The translations under genes were made by a program, and so were the position numbers. A DNA stretch of 64,000 bases from Aliirhizobium wenxiniae (lineage in GTDB: Bacteria; Pseudomonadota; Alphaproteobacteria; Rhizobiales; Rhizobiaceae), in NCBI RefSeq assembly GCF_019511445.1, contig NZ_JAEUAN010000013.1, positions 118,279-182,278 of the forward strand. The letters run 5' to 3'. Below are positions 44,944 through 54,102 of the stretch, in pieces. The notes under the pieces were generated by a model. The model saw only the letters and a list, made by a program, of their open reading frames with translations, made no database searches and was not told the DNA's origin. The first letter of the stretch is position 1. Each line of letters begins with the position of its first letter.

Positions 44944-44945
44944 GC

Positions 44946-45779
44946 TTATTTCTCCGCGCCAGCGGTAAGGCCGCCGACCAAATAACGTTCAAGGAACAGG
45001 TAGATTGCGATGATCGGCAAAGCGATGAATACCGATGCGGCGGCGATGTCGTTCCAGTAGGTGACATATTCGCCCTGCATCGTGGTGATGCCGAGATTGG
45101 CCGTCCAGTTGTCTGGCGAATTGACCAGGAAGGTCCGCGCATAGGCGTAATCGGCCCAGCTGAGCACGAAGGCATAAAGTGCCGTGGCGGCCAAGCCCGG
45201 GGTTGCGATCGGCAGGACGACACGCACCATGGCGCCGATGGGCGAGCAGCCATCGACCATGGCCGCCTGTTCAAGCTCTTTCGGGATCGTGTCGAAATAC
45301 CCTTTCAGCATCCATGTCGCGAAGGGAATGATCATCGTCGAATGTGCGAGTACCAGCGTCCAAAGGCTTCCGATCAAACCGAAACTTGAAAAGATCGAGA
45401 ACAAGGGGATGACCAGGAGCGTAGCGGGCAGCATTTTGGCTGTAAGGACGAAAAGCCCCATCGTTGCACCGCCGCGCATCGAATAACGCGACAACGCATA
45501 ACCGGCACTGACCGAAACCAGCATGGACAGCGCCACGGAACCGACCGCCGCCAGCATCGAATTCCACAGCCAGAGCAGGATCGGCTTTGCCGCCCAGACG
45601 CGAGCGAATACATCCCATTGTGGATCATCCGGCCAGAAAGTCGGTGGCAGGCGGTAAAGTTCATCGGTGGTGGACAGAGCCGTGACCAACAGCCAGTAGA
45701 CAGGGAAGAGGATCATCACCAGCGTGAAGATCACTGTAGCATAAAGTGCGAGGCTTTGTGCCAGTGTGCGTCTCATCAA
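44946..45779 (-). CDS. carbohydrate ABC permease (MalG type)
   Basis: This 277-residue CUT1 permease has six hydrophobic segments, MLPATLLVIPLFSIFSSFGL in the middle and the docking loop ELEQAAMVDGCSPIGAMVRV. The AAGYALSR-like segment SAGYALSRYSMRG is present. It is separated by only 2 bases from the ATPase gene and 7 from the other permease gene. Confidence 0.9.
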   Translation of the reverse strand: MMRRTLAQSLALYATVIFTLVMILFPVYWLLVTALSTTDELYRLPPTFWPDDPQWDVFARVWAAKPILLWLWNSMLAAVGSVALSMLVSVSAGYALSRYSMRGGATMGLFVLTAKMLPATLLVIPLFSIFSSFGLIGSLWTLVLAHSTMIIPFATWMLKGYFDTIPKELEQAAMVDGCSPIGAMVRVVLPIATPGLAATALYAFVLSWADYAYARTFLVNSPDNWTANLGITTMQGEYVTYWNDIAAASVFIALPIIAIYLFLERYLVGGLTAGAEK

Positions 45780-45786
45780 GGCCTCC

Positions 45787-46713
45787 TCAATAAATCGACT
45801 TCGAACGTCGGCCGAGCATCAGCAGACTGGCGATAATGCAGATGACCAACGTCAGGACACCGACAGCGGCGGCACGGCCGAAATTGTGATACTGGAACGC
45901 CTGATCGTAGGTCATGATCGACAGCGTCTGCGTCGAGCGCAGCGGACCGCCGCCGGTCAGCACCTTGATGATGGAAAAGTCACGGAACACCCACAGAAGC
46001 GTCAGCACCAGCGTGACGCCCAGAACCGGCATCAAAAGCGGCATGGTGATCCAGCGGAACCGCTGAAAGCTGCTTGCACCGTCCACTTTGGCGGCGGCGT
46101 AGTAGTCGGATGGGATGGACTGCAAGCCCGCAAGGCACATGATCGAGACGAACGGGAAACCCTTCCAAACCATGGTGATTGCAACAGCCCAGAAAGCAGC
46201 CGTCGAACTGCTCACCCATGGGATCATCTGACCGGTGAAACCGAGCTTTATCGCCAGCCAGCCGAACAGACCGAACGACGTGTCGAACATCCATGCAAAG
46301 ATGACGACCGCGATGATTTCCGGCACAGCCCAGGGCAGCGCCATGCCAAGCCGGGCAACCGTGCGGCCCTCAAAACGGTTGTTGACGAGAAGCGCCGTGC
46401 TCAAGCCGACAGCAACACTACCCGCCGTCACGACGATCACGAGTTTGAGCGTCACCCAGCAGGCCAGCCAGAACTCCTGTGAGGAGAACAGCCAGACATA
46501 GTTGCTCACCGAGAACGGCCGGCTGGCGCCGCCGAGCCTCGGGATCTTGACCTGTTGAAAGGACAGATCTATCGCCAGGATCAACGGCCAAACGATGATG
46601 GCGGCGACCATCAGCACCGCCGGAGCGATCAGGATATAGCCGAGAAGGTGCTGCCGGCTGGGACGCGCAAGGTCAAAGAACTTGCGCCTCCCCGCCTGAA
46701 CGGTATCGGTCAT
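45787..46713 (-). CDS. carbohydrate ABC permease (MalF/UgpA type)
   Basis: This 308-residue CUT1 permease has an N-terminal cytoplasmic tail, a first membrane segment at about 25-45, the FSVSNYVWLFSSQEFW periplasmic stretch, and the docking loop DYYAAAKVDGASSFQRFRWI. It forms a heterodimer with the MalG-type protein. Confidence 0.9.
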   Translation of the reverse strand: MTDTVQAGRRKFFDLARPSRQHLLGYILIAPAVLMVAAIIVWPLILAIDLSFQQVKIPRLGGASRPFSVSNYVWLFSSQEFWLACWVTLKLVIVVTAGSVAVGLSTALLVNNRFEGRTVARLGMALPWAVPEIIAVVIFAWMFDTSFGLFGWLAIKLGFTGQMIPWVSSSTAAFWAVAITMVWKGFPFVSIMCLAGLQSIPSDYYAAAKVDGASSFQRFRWITMPLLMPVLGVTLVLTLLWVFRDFSIIKVLTGGGPLRSTQTLSIMTYDQAFQYHNFGRAAAVGVLTLVICIIASLLMLGRRSKSIY

Positions 46714-46779
46714 GGATGGTCTCCTCCGAATGCTTTGAGTTGCCCATGGCCCGCAACGCGAGCCATGCCCTATAGCGGG

Positions 46780-48051
46780 TCAGCCCTTGATGCTTTCGGC
46801 CTTGGCCTGCATGGTCTTGGCGACAGCCGCTGGATCGAGATCCTGGATGATCATCCGCTGGCTCTCCTCCATGATCATCTTGCTGAACTCGTTGTAATAG
46901 AGCTCAAGACCGATCGGCACGCGGTCGATCCCCTTTTCGGAGGCCGCCTTCATTGTGGCGAGCAGTACCGGGAAATGCGGAATGGTCTTCTCCACGCCAG
47001 AAACATCCGCCTTCGGGCTTGGTGGCGTATTTCCACCCATCGTCGCATAGCTACGCTGGAATTCCGCCGTCATCGTCAGCTTAATGAAATCCCAGACAAG
47101 CTGCTTCTGGTCATCGGGAATATCGGACGGCATGGCCAGCACATTCGACGATCCACCAAGCGGTGGCGTGAGCGGCGGCGCGACATAAACGATATCGCTC
47201 TTGGCCGAGCCTTTTTCAGTCGTACCGTAAAGCCATGGTCCGTCCAGACGCATGGCCATCTTGCCATCGGCAAACAGCTTGCGCACGTCACTGGCGCTCA
47301 TGTCGACCGGGCTGACGCCACTTTTCATGACGGTCTTCCAGCGCGTCAGACCCTCGACCATTTCAGGCGTATCGATGGTGATATTGCCTTCCTTGTCGGT
47401 CCAATAGGCGCCCGCGTCGATGATGTAGTTCAGCATCTCGGTGAGATACTGGCCCGGCCCCCCTTTCGTCTCATGGCCCGTGCCGAACTGGTCGATGATG
47501 CCGTCGCCGTTAAGATCCTTGGTGGTCGCCTTTGCCGCGGCCAGGAATTCGTCATAGGTCTTCGGCACGGCAATGCCGGCTTCATCGAAGATCTTCTTGT
47601 TATAGGCCATGACGAAACCGAAGTAGTTCGTCATGATACAGACGGTTTCACCGTTCCATTCACACGTCTTCTGGCCGGCCCAGCCGGTCATGTCGATGCC
47701 GTCCTTCCTCAGCCAGGGATCGAGCGGCTCCAGCCAGCCACTGTCAGCAAACATCTGGAATTCGAACGAGGCGAGATGGACAATCTGCGGCGGCTGGTTG
47801 GCGGCGAACAACGTTGTCATCGTATCCGCATATGAACTGCGCTCGGCCTTGGTGAACTCAATCTTCACGCCCGGATGCTGCTTCTCGAACTCGGCGATGG
47901 CCGAATGCCACCATTCGCCGGTTCCGGCGTCGTCAGTCTGCCAGGAGATGAATTTCAATACCGTATCGGCCATAGCCGGGGCAAAGCTGCCCATCGTCAC
48001 CAAAGCTGCAGTCGCGGCGCCGAGCGCCAATCTTTTCACTCTCTTGTTCAT
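46780..48051 (-). CDS. carbohydrate ABC solute-binding protein (family 1)
   Basis: This protein has 423 residues from the ATG at 48051; an ATG five codons earlier is possible, but the GGAGGAAGCC ribosome-binding site favours 48051. The signal peptide covers about residues 1-28 (PAMA-DT). Family-1 features include VLKFISWQTDDAGTG, EFEKQHPGVKIEF, DGIIDQFGTG and the KMAMRLDGPW segment. It is likely specific for a sugar or sugar acid degraded by the operon. Confidence 0.9.
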   Translation of the reverse strand: MNKRVKRLALGAATAALVTMGSFAPAMADTVLKFISWQTDDAGTGEWWHSAIAEFEKQHPGVKIEFTKAERSSYADTMTTLFAANQPPQIVHLASFEFQMFADSGWLEPLDPWLRKDGIDMTGWAGQKTCEWNGETVCIMTNYFGFVMAYNKKIFDEAGIAVPKTYDEFLAAAKATTKDLNGDGIIDQFGTGHETKGGPGQYLTEMLNYIIDAGAYWTDKEGNITIDTPEMVEGLTRWKTVMKSGVSPVDMSASDVRKLFADGKMAMRLDGPWLYGTTEKGSAKSDIVYVAPPLTPPLGGSSNVLAMPSDIPDDQKQLVWDFIKLTMTAEFQRSYATMGGNTPPSPKADVSGVEKTIPHFPVLLATMKAASEKGIDRVPIGLELYYNEFSKMIMEESQRMIIQDLDPAAVAKTMQAKAESIKG

Positions 48052-48075
48052 GGCTTCCTCCTCCAAAGAACCAAT

Positions 48076-49242
48076 TCAGATACGTTCAAGCAGACTAAGC
48101 GCCACCTCCGAAGGCTTCACCCCGAGCCCTGGCCCGGATGGCAGATGATAAAGACCTTCGCGGCAATCCATCTCGCCGGAAAGAAGACGACGGTTCGGCT
48201 CGAAGATCGAATGCTGGAATTCGTGCCCCTTGAGCGTTGGCAGTGTTGAGGACGCCTGCAGGCTCGCGGCCAAAAATATACCGGCGCCCACCGTGGCATG
48301 CGGGATGACGTCGATACCGTGCTTAGCGGCAAGTCCACCGATTCGGATGAAATTGGTGATGCCCTTATGCCCCATTTCCGGCTGCACGATCGCGATACGG
48401 CAACGCTCGATACGAGCACGCATGTCCCAATGGGTACGCCATTCTTCGCCGACTGCGATCGGAATATCGATGCCCTTTGAAACCTGTTCGAGCCCGGCAA
48501 TATCCTCGGTCCAGACCGGCGCCTCGGCAAACCACGGATCGTACGGCGCCATCTCGGCGATCAACTCAAGCGCCCGCTCCGGCGTCTGGTTCCAATGCAT
48601 GTCGGCGGCAATCTTCGCCTCGGGTCCGAGAACCTTGCGCAGGTTTTCCATTTCCGCAGCTGGGCCGTCATCCGCCACAGGCGTTGCGAATTTGAAGGCA
48701 TTGAAACCTCGATCCTGCCAATATCTTGCCAGTTCTCCGCGGGCCTGGAGCGTCTTCTCCGGCAAGCCGGAGACATAGGCCGGAAAGCTATCGACGCCCC
48801 CGCCGAGCAGATCGCGAACCGATTTTCCCGCTTCCTGGCCGGCAATATCCCACAGCGCGATATCGAGGGCTGCCAGCGCATCAACATAAAAGCCGCCGGT
48901 GTAACCGCGCACCCGCATCATGTCGTAGAGATCGTCGTAGATAGCGGATGGATCCGACGCATCACGACCGATAACGAAACCGGCAAGAAGATCGTTGATG
49001 AGAGCGGCAACCGCACCGGGCGCGACGATGCCGTAGGTTTCACCCCAGCCAACCAAACCCGCCCGCGTCGTCATACGGACGAGTACGCTTCGGTCGAAGG
49101 TGGGATAGACCGTGCGGTTACCCTTGCGGACAATGTAACCGTTAGGATTAACCACCTCTCCATCCCGCAATGCGCCGAGATAGGGCACCTTGCGCGGCTG
49201 GGTGAGAGTAAAAACCTCAATGGTTGCGATGGGGCTGTTCAT
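48076..49242 (-). CDS. enolase-superfamily (mandelate racemase/muconate lactonizing) dehydratase
   Basis: This 388-residue protein has Lys184 (FNAFKF), metal ligands Asp214, Glu240 and Glu266 (ADMHWNQ, FAEAPV, VGEEW), an extra His216 and catalytic His315 (IPHATVG). The set suits syn or anti dehydration of an acid sugar to a 2-keto-3-deoxy acid. It is not DgoD: the Lys/His arrangement and N-terminal cap differ from the enzyme at 25171-26319. The specific sugar acid is unknown. It overlaps the aldolase gene by 4 bp. Confidence 0.85.
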   Translation of the reverse strand: MNSPIATIEVFTLTQPRKVPYLGALRDGEVVNPNGYIVRKGNRTVYPTFDRSVLVRMTTRAGLVGWGETYGIVAPGAVAALINDLLAGFVIGRDASDPSAIYDDLYDMMRVRGYTGGFYVDALAALDIALWDIAGQEAGKSVRDLLGGGVDSFPAYVSGLPEKTLQARGELARYWQDRGFNAFKFATPVADDGPAAEMENLRKVLGPEAKIAADMHWNQTPERALELIAEMAPYDPWFAEAPVWTEDIAGLEQVSKGIDIPIAVGEEWRTHWDMRARIERCRIAIVQPEMGHKGITNFIRIGGLAAKHGIDVIPHATVGAGIFLAASLQASSTLPTLKGHEFQHSIFEPNRRLLSGEMDCREGLYHLPSGPGLGVKPSEVALSLLERI

Positions 49243-50147
49243 GCAGCCTCCGGAGCCAGAAGGCCGAGTTCAACCAGGTTTGCATCGATGTCAGCAATCG
49301 CCGCAGCGTCGAGATCCGGTGTAGGGGCGCGTACACCGACGCCTTCGATCACCCCTCGACGCGCCAGAACGTGCTTGGTCAACCGCATGCGATAAACCGC
49401 CTGCAGGACGAGAAGCGGCAGGGTGCGAACATAAATCTGGCGAGCCTCATCGCGCTTGCCGTCGACAAGCGCCCGGTCAATCGCCACATGTTCGCCGGCG
49501 ATCTCGAGAGCAGGCATTGCGGCGGTCGCACCACGCGCATATTCATCAAGAATATAACGCGCACCGCCACCACCGATGACGCCCTTCAGGCTTTCTGGCG
49601 CATGGGCAATGATGTGGCTGATCGCCGGCCCGGCCGGCAAGGTCTCTTCCTTCACATAGGCAACACGCGGCAAGGCGCGAATGATCTCGACGATCGCTTG
49701 CGGCGACAGATCTGAACCGCGAGGGGCCGGCGCATTTTGGAGGATGATCTCCACCTCCGGCAGAGCCTCGACCACCTTGCCAAGAAATTCGATCAGGGCC
49801 GCTGCATCGGTGCCTACCGACTTCGGCGGCTGTACCATCAGATGACGAATACCGATATCTGTCGCGATCCGGCCATGCTCCACCACGTCGCGCCAATCGG
49901 CAGCGCTTGCACCGGCAACCACAGGCACCCGACCCGCCACGCTGGCAACAACGATCTTCAAAAGCTTGGCACGCTCTTCTGACGTAAGATTTTCCACCTC
50001 ACTGGCGAAACCAGGGAATACGACACCATCCACACCCTGATCGAGGGCGAACCGCACCAGTCGCGACATTCCCGCCTCATCAACACCGCCATCCGCCAAA
50101 AAGGGCGTCGGCAGAACAGGCAAGATGCCCTTCAGACCAGTTGCCAT
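49239..50147 (-). CDS. DHDPS/NAL-family aldolase or dehydratase
   Basis: This 302-residue TIM-barrel enzyme has the Schiff-base lysine at Lys166 (RVAYVKEE). Two usual family positions are altered: the GTTGE loop reads GFASE (46-50), and the catalytic Tyr of YNxP is Gln137 (LQNAP). It is therefore not a lysine-biosynthesis enzyme. It more likely cleaves or dehydrates a 2-keto-3-deoxy sugar acid made by the adjacent dehydratase. The start at the ATG at 50147 is supported by GGAGGTGAAGAG. It is the first gene of the minus-strand operon. Confidence 0.82.
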   Translation of the reverse strand: MATGLKGILPVLPTPFLADGGVDEAGMSRLVRFALDQGVDGVVFPGFASEVENLTSEERAKLLKIVVASVAGRVPVVAGASAADWRDVVEHGRIATDIGIRHLMVQPPKSVGTDAAALIEFLGKVVEALPEVEIILQNAPAPRGSDLSPQAIVEIIRALPRVAYVKEETLPAGPAISHIIAHAPESLKGVIGGGGARYILDEYARGATAAMPALEIAGEHVAIDRALVDGKRDEARQIYVRTLPLLVLQAVYRMRLTKHVLARRGVIEGVGVRAPTPDLDAAAIADIDANLVELGLLAPEAA

Positions 50148-50197
50148 CTCTTCACCTCCCAATGAAGTATCACAATATGAAACCATGAATTCACTAA

Positions 50198-50227
50198 TTG
50201 ACACTACATATGCTTGCGCCCTATGAC
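50198..50227 (+). promoter_or_regulatory. sigma-70-type promoter for dgoK
   Basis: TTGACA (50198-50203) and TATGAC (50222-50227) are separated by 18 bp, 38 bp upstream of the dgoK ATG. The same 117-bp gap must hold the divergent promoter of the ten-gene minus-strand operon. A TGAATTCA palindrome (50185-50192) could be part of an operator. Confidence 0.5.
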
Positions 50228-50264
50228 AAGCCCCCAGATGAAATGAGCGGAGGAGGCTCACGAC

Positions 50265-51176
50265 ATGGCAACAGAAACAGCGGCGATCATTGTCGACTGG
50301 GGAACCACGTCCTTGCGGGCAACGCTGGTGGACGAGAGCGGCAACGAGGTGGAGAATATCGAGACGCCGCAAGGCATATCGAGCCTCAAAAAGGGCGACC
50401 ATGAAGCGGTGTTGATGACGACGCTTGCCCCATGGTTTTCCATCCACGGAGCTTTGCCCGTTGCAGCGCTTGGGATGATCACCAGCCGCAACGGCTGGAT
50501 CGAAGTTCCCTATGTGGCCTGCCCTGCAGGTCCGGCTGAGCTTGCCGCGGGCAGCTTGCGGAAATCCTTGTCTAACGGATCTGAGCTTGTGTTTCTGCCG
50601 GGCCTGACGGATGCCTCACGCCGGCCCTTCCCCGACGTCATGCGCGGTGAGGAGATCCAGGTCGCCGGCCACGGACTGGCTGAAGACGCAACAATCATAA
50701 TCCCCGGGACCCACAGCAAGTGGGCCAAGGTGAAAGCCGGCCGCATAGACAGCTTTCAAACCTTTGTGACCGGTGAGATCTTTTCGCTGCTCCTGAACAA
50801 TTCCTTCATCGCCCGCGGCGCAACCCAGCCACCGGTGAATGATCCAGAAGCCTATCTCCGGGGTCTTGAAGAAGCGAAAAGCTCCGCGGCAATGCTTTCC
50901 CTGCTGTTCTCGGCACGGACCGGTGGACTGGCGGGAAAGCTTAGGGCGGATCAGTTGCGGTCGTATGTCCATGGCATGCTGATCGGCCAGGAGTTCAGGC
51001 AGGCGCGCGAGGCTGGCTGGTATTTGGAAGGTGACGAGGCCACCATTGTCGGGAATGACGGCTTGAACGACCTATACGTGATTGCGGCGACCATATTCGA
51101 CCTCAAGATCGCGCTGGGTGCCGATGACGTCCTGATCCGTGGTGCGCTCGATGTAATGCGCCATTCGCTTTCATAG
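50265..51176 (+). CDS. dgoK: 2-dehydro-3-deoxygalactonokinase
   Basis: This 303-residue sugar-acid kinase has the DgoK-type phosphate loop VDWGTTSLRA (10-19), MRGEEIQ (about 126-132) and IPGTHSKWAKVKAG (about 146-159), all characteristic. It phosphorylates 2-keto-3-deoxy-D-galactonate. It is divergent from the acid-sugar operon and about 24 kb from dgoD, so it may serve both clusters. A strong GGAGGAGG precedes the ATG. Confidence 0.9.
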   Translation: MATETAAIIVDWGTTSLRATLVDESGNEVENIETPQGISSLKKGDHEAVLMTTLAPWFSIHGALPVAALGMITSRNGWIEVPYVACPAGPAELAAGSLRKSLSNGSELVFLPGLTDASRRPFPDVMRGEEIQVAGHGLAEDATIIIPGTHSKWAKVKAGRIDSFQTFVTGEIFSLLLNNSFIARGATQPPVNDPEAYLRGLEEAKSSAAMLSLLFSARTGGLAGKLRADQLRSYVHGMLIGQEFRQAREAGWYLEGDEATIVGNDGLNDLYVIAATIFDLKIALGADDVLIRGALDVMRHSLS

Positions 51177-51240
51177 ACCCGGCGCAGCGAGCCGGAAGCT
51201 CGCTGGCGCAACGCTTTCAACCATATGTTCGAGGGTAGAT

Positions 51241-51885
51241 ATGTACGATTTTCCCGCCAGTATCGGCACAGCCCGTCACGAAAACGATATTATCACGGTT
51301 CTGGCACGACTCGAGCGCGTTGGCCTTCCCGCAAATCCGATAGCCTTTTATGGTTCGTCCTCCTTCCGCATCTGGAGCTCGATCACCGAAGATCTGGGGT
51401 CGCTGGACGTCGTCAACCTGGGTTTCGGAGGAGGCACATTTCTTTCAGGCATCCACTACATGGATCAGCTTTTGACCCCGCTGAGGCCAGGCAGGATAGC
51501 GATCTATTTCGGTGAAAATGATATCGCCAGTGATGGCCTCACCGCCCATACGACGCTTGGTCATCTAAAGGGTCTGAGAGAGCGCATTTCGCAGGCCATG
51601 CCGCAATCCGAGGTTTTTGTCCTGTCGATCAAGCACAGCCCGGCGCGCTGGATTTACCGGCACGAATTCGATCTGCTCAACCGGCTGGCAAGCGACTGGT
51701 GCGACAGCCGCGATGACACCTACTGGATTGAAGTGGGTACCGGCTTGATCGGCGAGAACGGTCTGCCGATGTTCCGATACTACCTGCCCGATCTGGTTCA
51801 TATGAATGCAGCGGGTTATGCGGTTTGGTCAGCTTCGCTTAGGAAAGTATCACGACTTCTAAGTCCATCCAGCCCTATCGAATGA
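51241..51885 (+). CDS. SGNH/GDSL-family hydrolase
   Basis: This 214-residue protein shows the SGNH blocks: Ser in FYGSSSFRIW (block I), Gly in NLGFGGG (block II), Asn in YFGENDI (block III) and the Asp-x-x-His pair in PDLVHMN (block V). It is probably an esterase or deacetylase. It has no signal peptide. It lies 64 bp after dgoK, possibly in the same transcript; a role in deacylating a sugar substrate is speculation. Confidence 0.82.
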   Translation: MYDFPASIGTARHENDIITVLARLERVGLPANPIAFYGSSSFRIWSSITEDLGSLDVVNLGFGGGTFLSGIHYMDQLLTPLRPGRIAIYFGENDIASDGLTAHTTLGHLKGLRERISQAMPQSEVFVLSIKHSPARWIYRHEFDLLNRLASDWCDSRDDTYWIEVGTGLIGENGLPMFRYYLPDLVHMNAAGYAVWSASLRKVSRLLSPSSPIE

Positions 51886-52159
51886 CCATCTTTCATCGAA
51901 AAAGGCATAGCTGCAGATCCAAATATGAGGACGGTTTATAAACGTGTCCCATTGGTCTTGATGGGATCGGCACCGCTGCCCATCATTCATGACTAGGATA
52001 TACCTATCTTCTCAACAGTTTGATCACGCGCAACCAATGCTTAAAGGTTCACCATTGAAAATAGCCAAGCCCTTCACCGCAATCTCAGGTCTTGAAGATA
52101 GTGCCTTCCAACGGTTTTGAAATCGAAAACCTTCTCCAGCTCCACGTTTGCCTGCTGAG

Positions 52160-54025
52160 CTAAAGGAATGCTGTAGACAAGATCGGGAATACCGCGATCA
52201 GGAAGAGGCCAATGAGCAGCGCGCCGATATAAGGCCAGATTGCCTTCATCGCCTCATCCGGCGCAACGCCCCCGATTTTGCAGGCGATATAGAAGCCGAT
52301 GCCGATCGGCGGGGCAATCAAACCGATATTCATCGCAGTGACGACAACCATGGAGTAGTGTACGTCGTTGATGCCAAGGGTTTTCGCGATTGGGAACATG
52401 ATCGGTGCCATCAGCACGATTGCCGGAAGACCTTCCAGCACGCAGCCGAGCACCATAAAGATTAGAACGGTCACGCCCATGAATGTGAGCCAGCCGCCGG
52501 GAAGATCCGTAACCGCCTGCGCCAGCTTGAAGGCAAAGCCCGTCTGGGTGAGCGCCCACGCCATCGCCGAGGCGCAACCGAGGATGATCAGGATTGCACC
52601 GGACAGGGCCGCAGTCTCGACCAGCATGCCGTAGAGTTTCTTGAGACTGATGCCACCGTAAAGTGTCGCGCCGATAATCAGTGCATATAGCACAGCAATG
52701 GTTGAGACTTCCGTGGCGGTTGCCACGCCACCGCCGACAGCACTACGGATGAGGAACGGCAAAAGCAGTGCTGGCGCCGCTATGACGACCGCCTTCCAGA
52801 CCGTTTTGACTGAGGCTCGCCTGACGCCTTCCATCGATTCATGCCTTGACTTCCATCGGGCGAGAACGGCCAGCACCAGCAACAGAACCATGGCGATCGC
52901 AAAGCCGGAGGTGAACAGGCCGGCAATCGAGACACCTGCTGTCGAACCGAGCACGATCAATACGATTGAGGGAGGAACCGTTTCCGCCATCGCGGCGCCG
53001 GTTGCCAGCAGAGCGATCATTTCCGGCGGCTTGTGGCCGCGCCGCTTCATCTCCGGAAACAGCGCCGGCGCGACCGTCGCCATGTCGGAGACCTTGGATC
53101 CGGAAATGCCCGAGACGAGAAACATTGAGCCGAGCAGGACATAGGACATGCCCGCCTTCACATGGCCGAGCAATGAGGCAAGCACTTCAACGATCGCCTT
53201 GCCCATGCCGGTCGCATCCAGCACGCAACCAAGCAGGACAAAGATCGGAACAGAAAGAAGGATGATGCTGGACATGCCCTCATCCATGCGCCCGATGATG
53301 ACGAAGGTCGGCATGGAAGTGGTAAAAGTCAGGAAGGACAGCGCACCGAGACCGAAACAGAAAGCGATCGGCACGCCCATGGCCAATAACAGGCCCACGC
53401 CGAAGACGAGGAAGATGACGATATTCCAGTTGCCGAAATAGGCGAACACCGGCTCGAGCGCAAAAAGCGCGCCCCCGGCAGCTCCAACGAGAACCGCTGC
53501 GCCGACCACCATCCGGGCGTTCCCGATGCGAACTCCGTGGAGAATGACGATCGCCAGCATCAGCGTCAATCCGACAGGCAGTGCCGATGCACGATAGCTC
53601 ATCGGGATCAGCAAAGACGCGGATGTGACATAGCTTTCCTCCATCGCGTAATCGAACGCAGGATAAAGCAGGCTGCCAAGGAAAACGGCGGTGAGAAGCA
53701 GGCCGACAGTCGCAACAAACGCCTGTTTCCTTTCATCGAGGAGATGCAGAAAGACCGTCAGACGCAAGTGTTCATGCCGGTCGATGGCGATCGCGGCACC
53801 GAGCATGGCAAACCAGAGAAACGCGAAGGATGCGCTTTCATCCACCCAAGTGATCGGCGAGGAGAACACATAGCGTGCAGTTACGCCAACCAGCAGGATC
53901 GCGACGATGAAAGTCAGCAGAGCCGCACAGATAATCTCGACCGGCCGCATCCAACGCGAGCCCGGCATCGACTGCTGAAGCTCCATCGCCGGCAGGTCGT
54001 CCATCACTTCGGAACTCATCACCAT
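52160..54025 (-). CDS. TRAP transporter, fused DctQ-DctM membrane subunits
   Basis: This protein has about 621 residues from the ATG at 54025, which has GGAGGAGAG just upstream; in-frame starts also exist at 54046 and 54019. Residues about 20-170 form the four-helix DctQ part (WVDESASFAFLWFAMLGAA). The remainder is the large DctM part with repeated motifs (GVPIAFCFGLGALSF, SSIILLSVPIFVLLG, SGSKVSDMATVAPAL, LIAPPIGIGFYI). It imports an organic acid using an ion gradient, together with the binding protein at 55262. Such fusions are common in TRAP systems. Confidence 0.92.
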   Translation of the reverse strand: MVMSSEVMDDLPAMELQQSMPGSRWMRPVEIICAALLTFIVAILLVGVTARYVFSSPITWVDESASFAFLWFAMLGAAIAIDRHEHLRLTVFLHLLDERKQAFVATVGLLLTAVFLGSLLYPAFDYAMEESYVTSASLLIPMSYRASALPVGLTLMLAIVILHGVRIGNARMVVGAAVLVGAAGGALFALEPVFAYFGNWNIVIFLVFGVGLLLAMGVPIAFCFGLGALSFLTFTTSMPTFVIIGRMDEGMSSIILLSVPIFVLLGCVLDATGMGKAIVEVLASLLGHVKAGMSYVLLGSMFLVSGISGSKVSDMATVAPALFPEMKRRGHKPPEMIALLATGAAMAETVPPSIVLIVLGSTAGVSIAGLFTSGFAIAMVLLLVLAVLARWKSRHESMEGVRRASVKTVWKAVVIAAPALLLPFLIRSAVGGGVATATEVSTIAVLYALIIGATLYGGISLKKLYGMLVETAALSGAILIILGCASAMAWALTQTGFAFKLAQAVTDLPGGWLTFMGVTVLIFMVLGCVLEGLPAIVLMAPIMFPIAKTLGINDVHYSMVVVTAMNIGLIAPPIGIGFYIACKIGGVAPDEAMKAIWPYIGALLIGLFLIAVFPILSTAFL

Positions 54026-54102
54026 CTCTCTCCTCCTCAATGGCAACCGGATCGCCTACCCCCCTCCTCCGGGTGAAGTGGCGCTCCGGGTCTAGTGCGC
54101 CT

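Noticed and set aside
52113..52162. Possible fourth tRNA-like element: TAGCTCAG at the TRAP gene stop and a 6-bp stem with 7-base loop (52113-52131)
   Set aside because: The 8-base D-arm match is expected by chance in 64 kb, arm spacing is wrong and no T-arm follows. The rest of the 51886-52159 gap shows nothing else clear.
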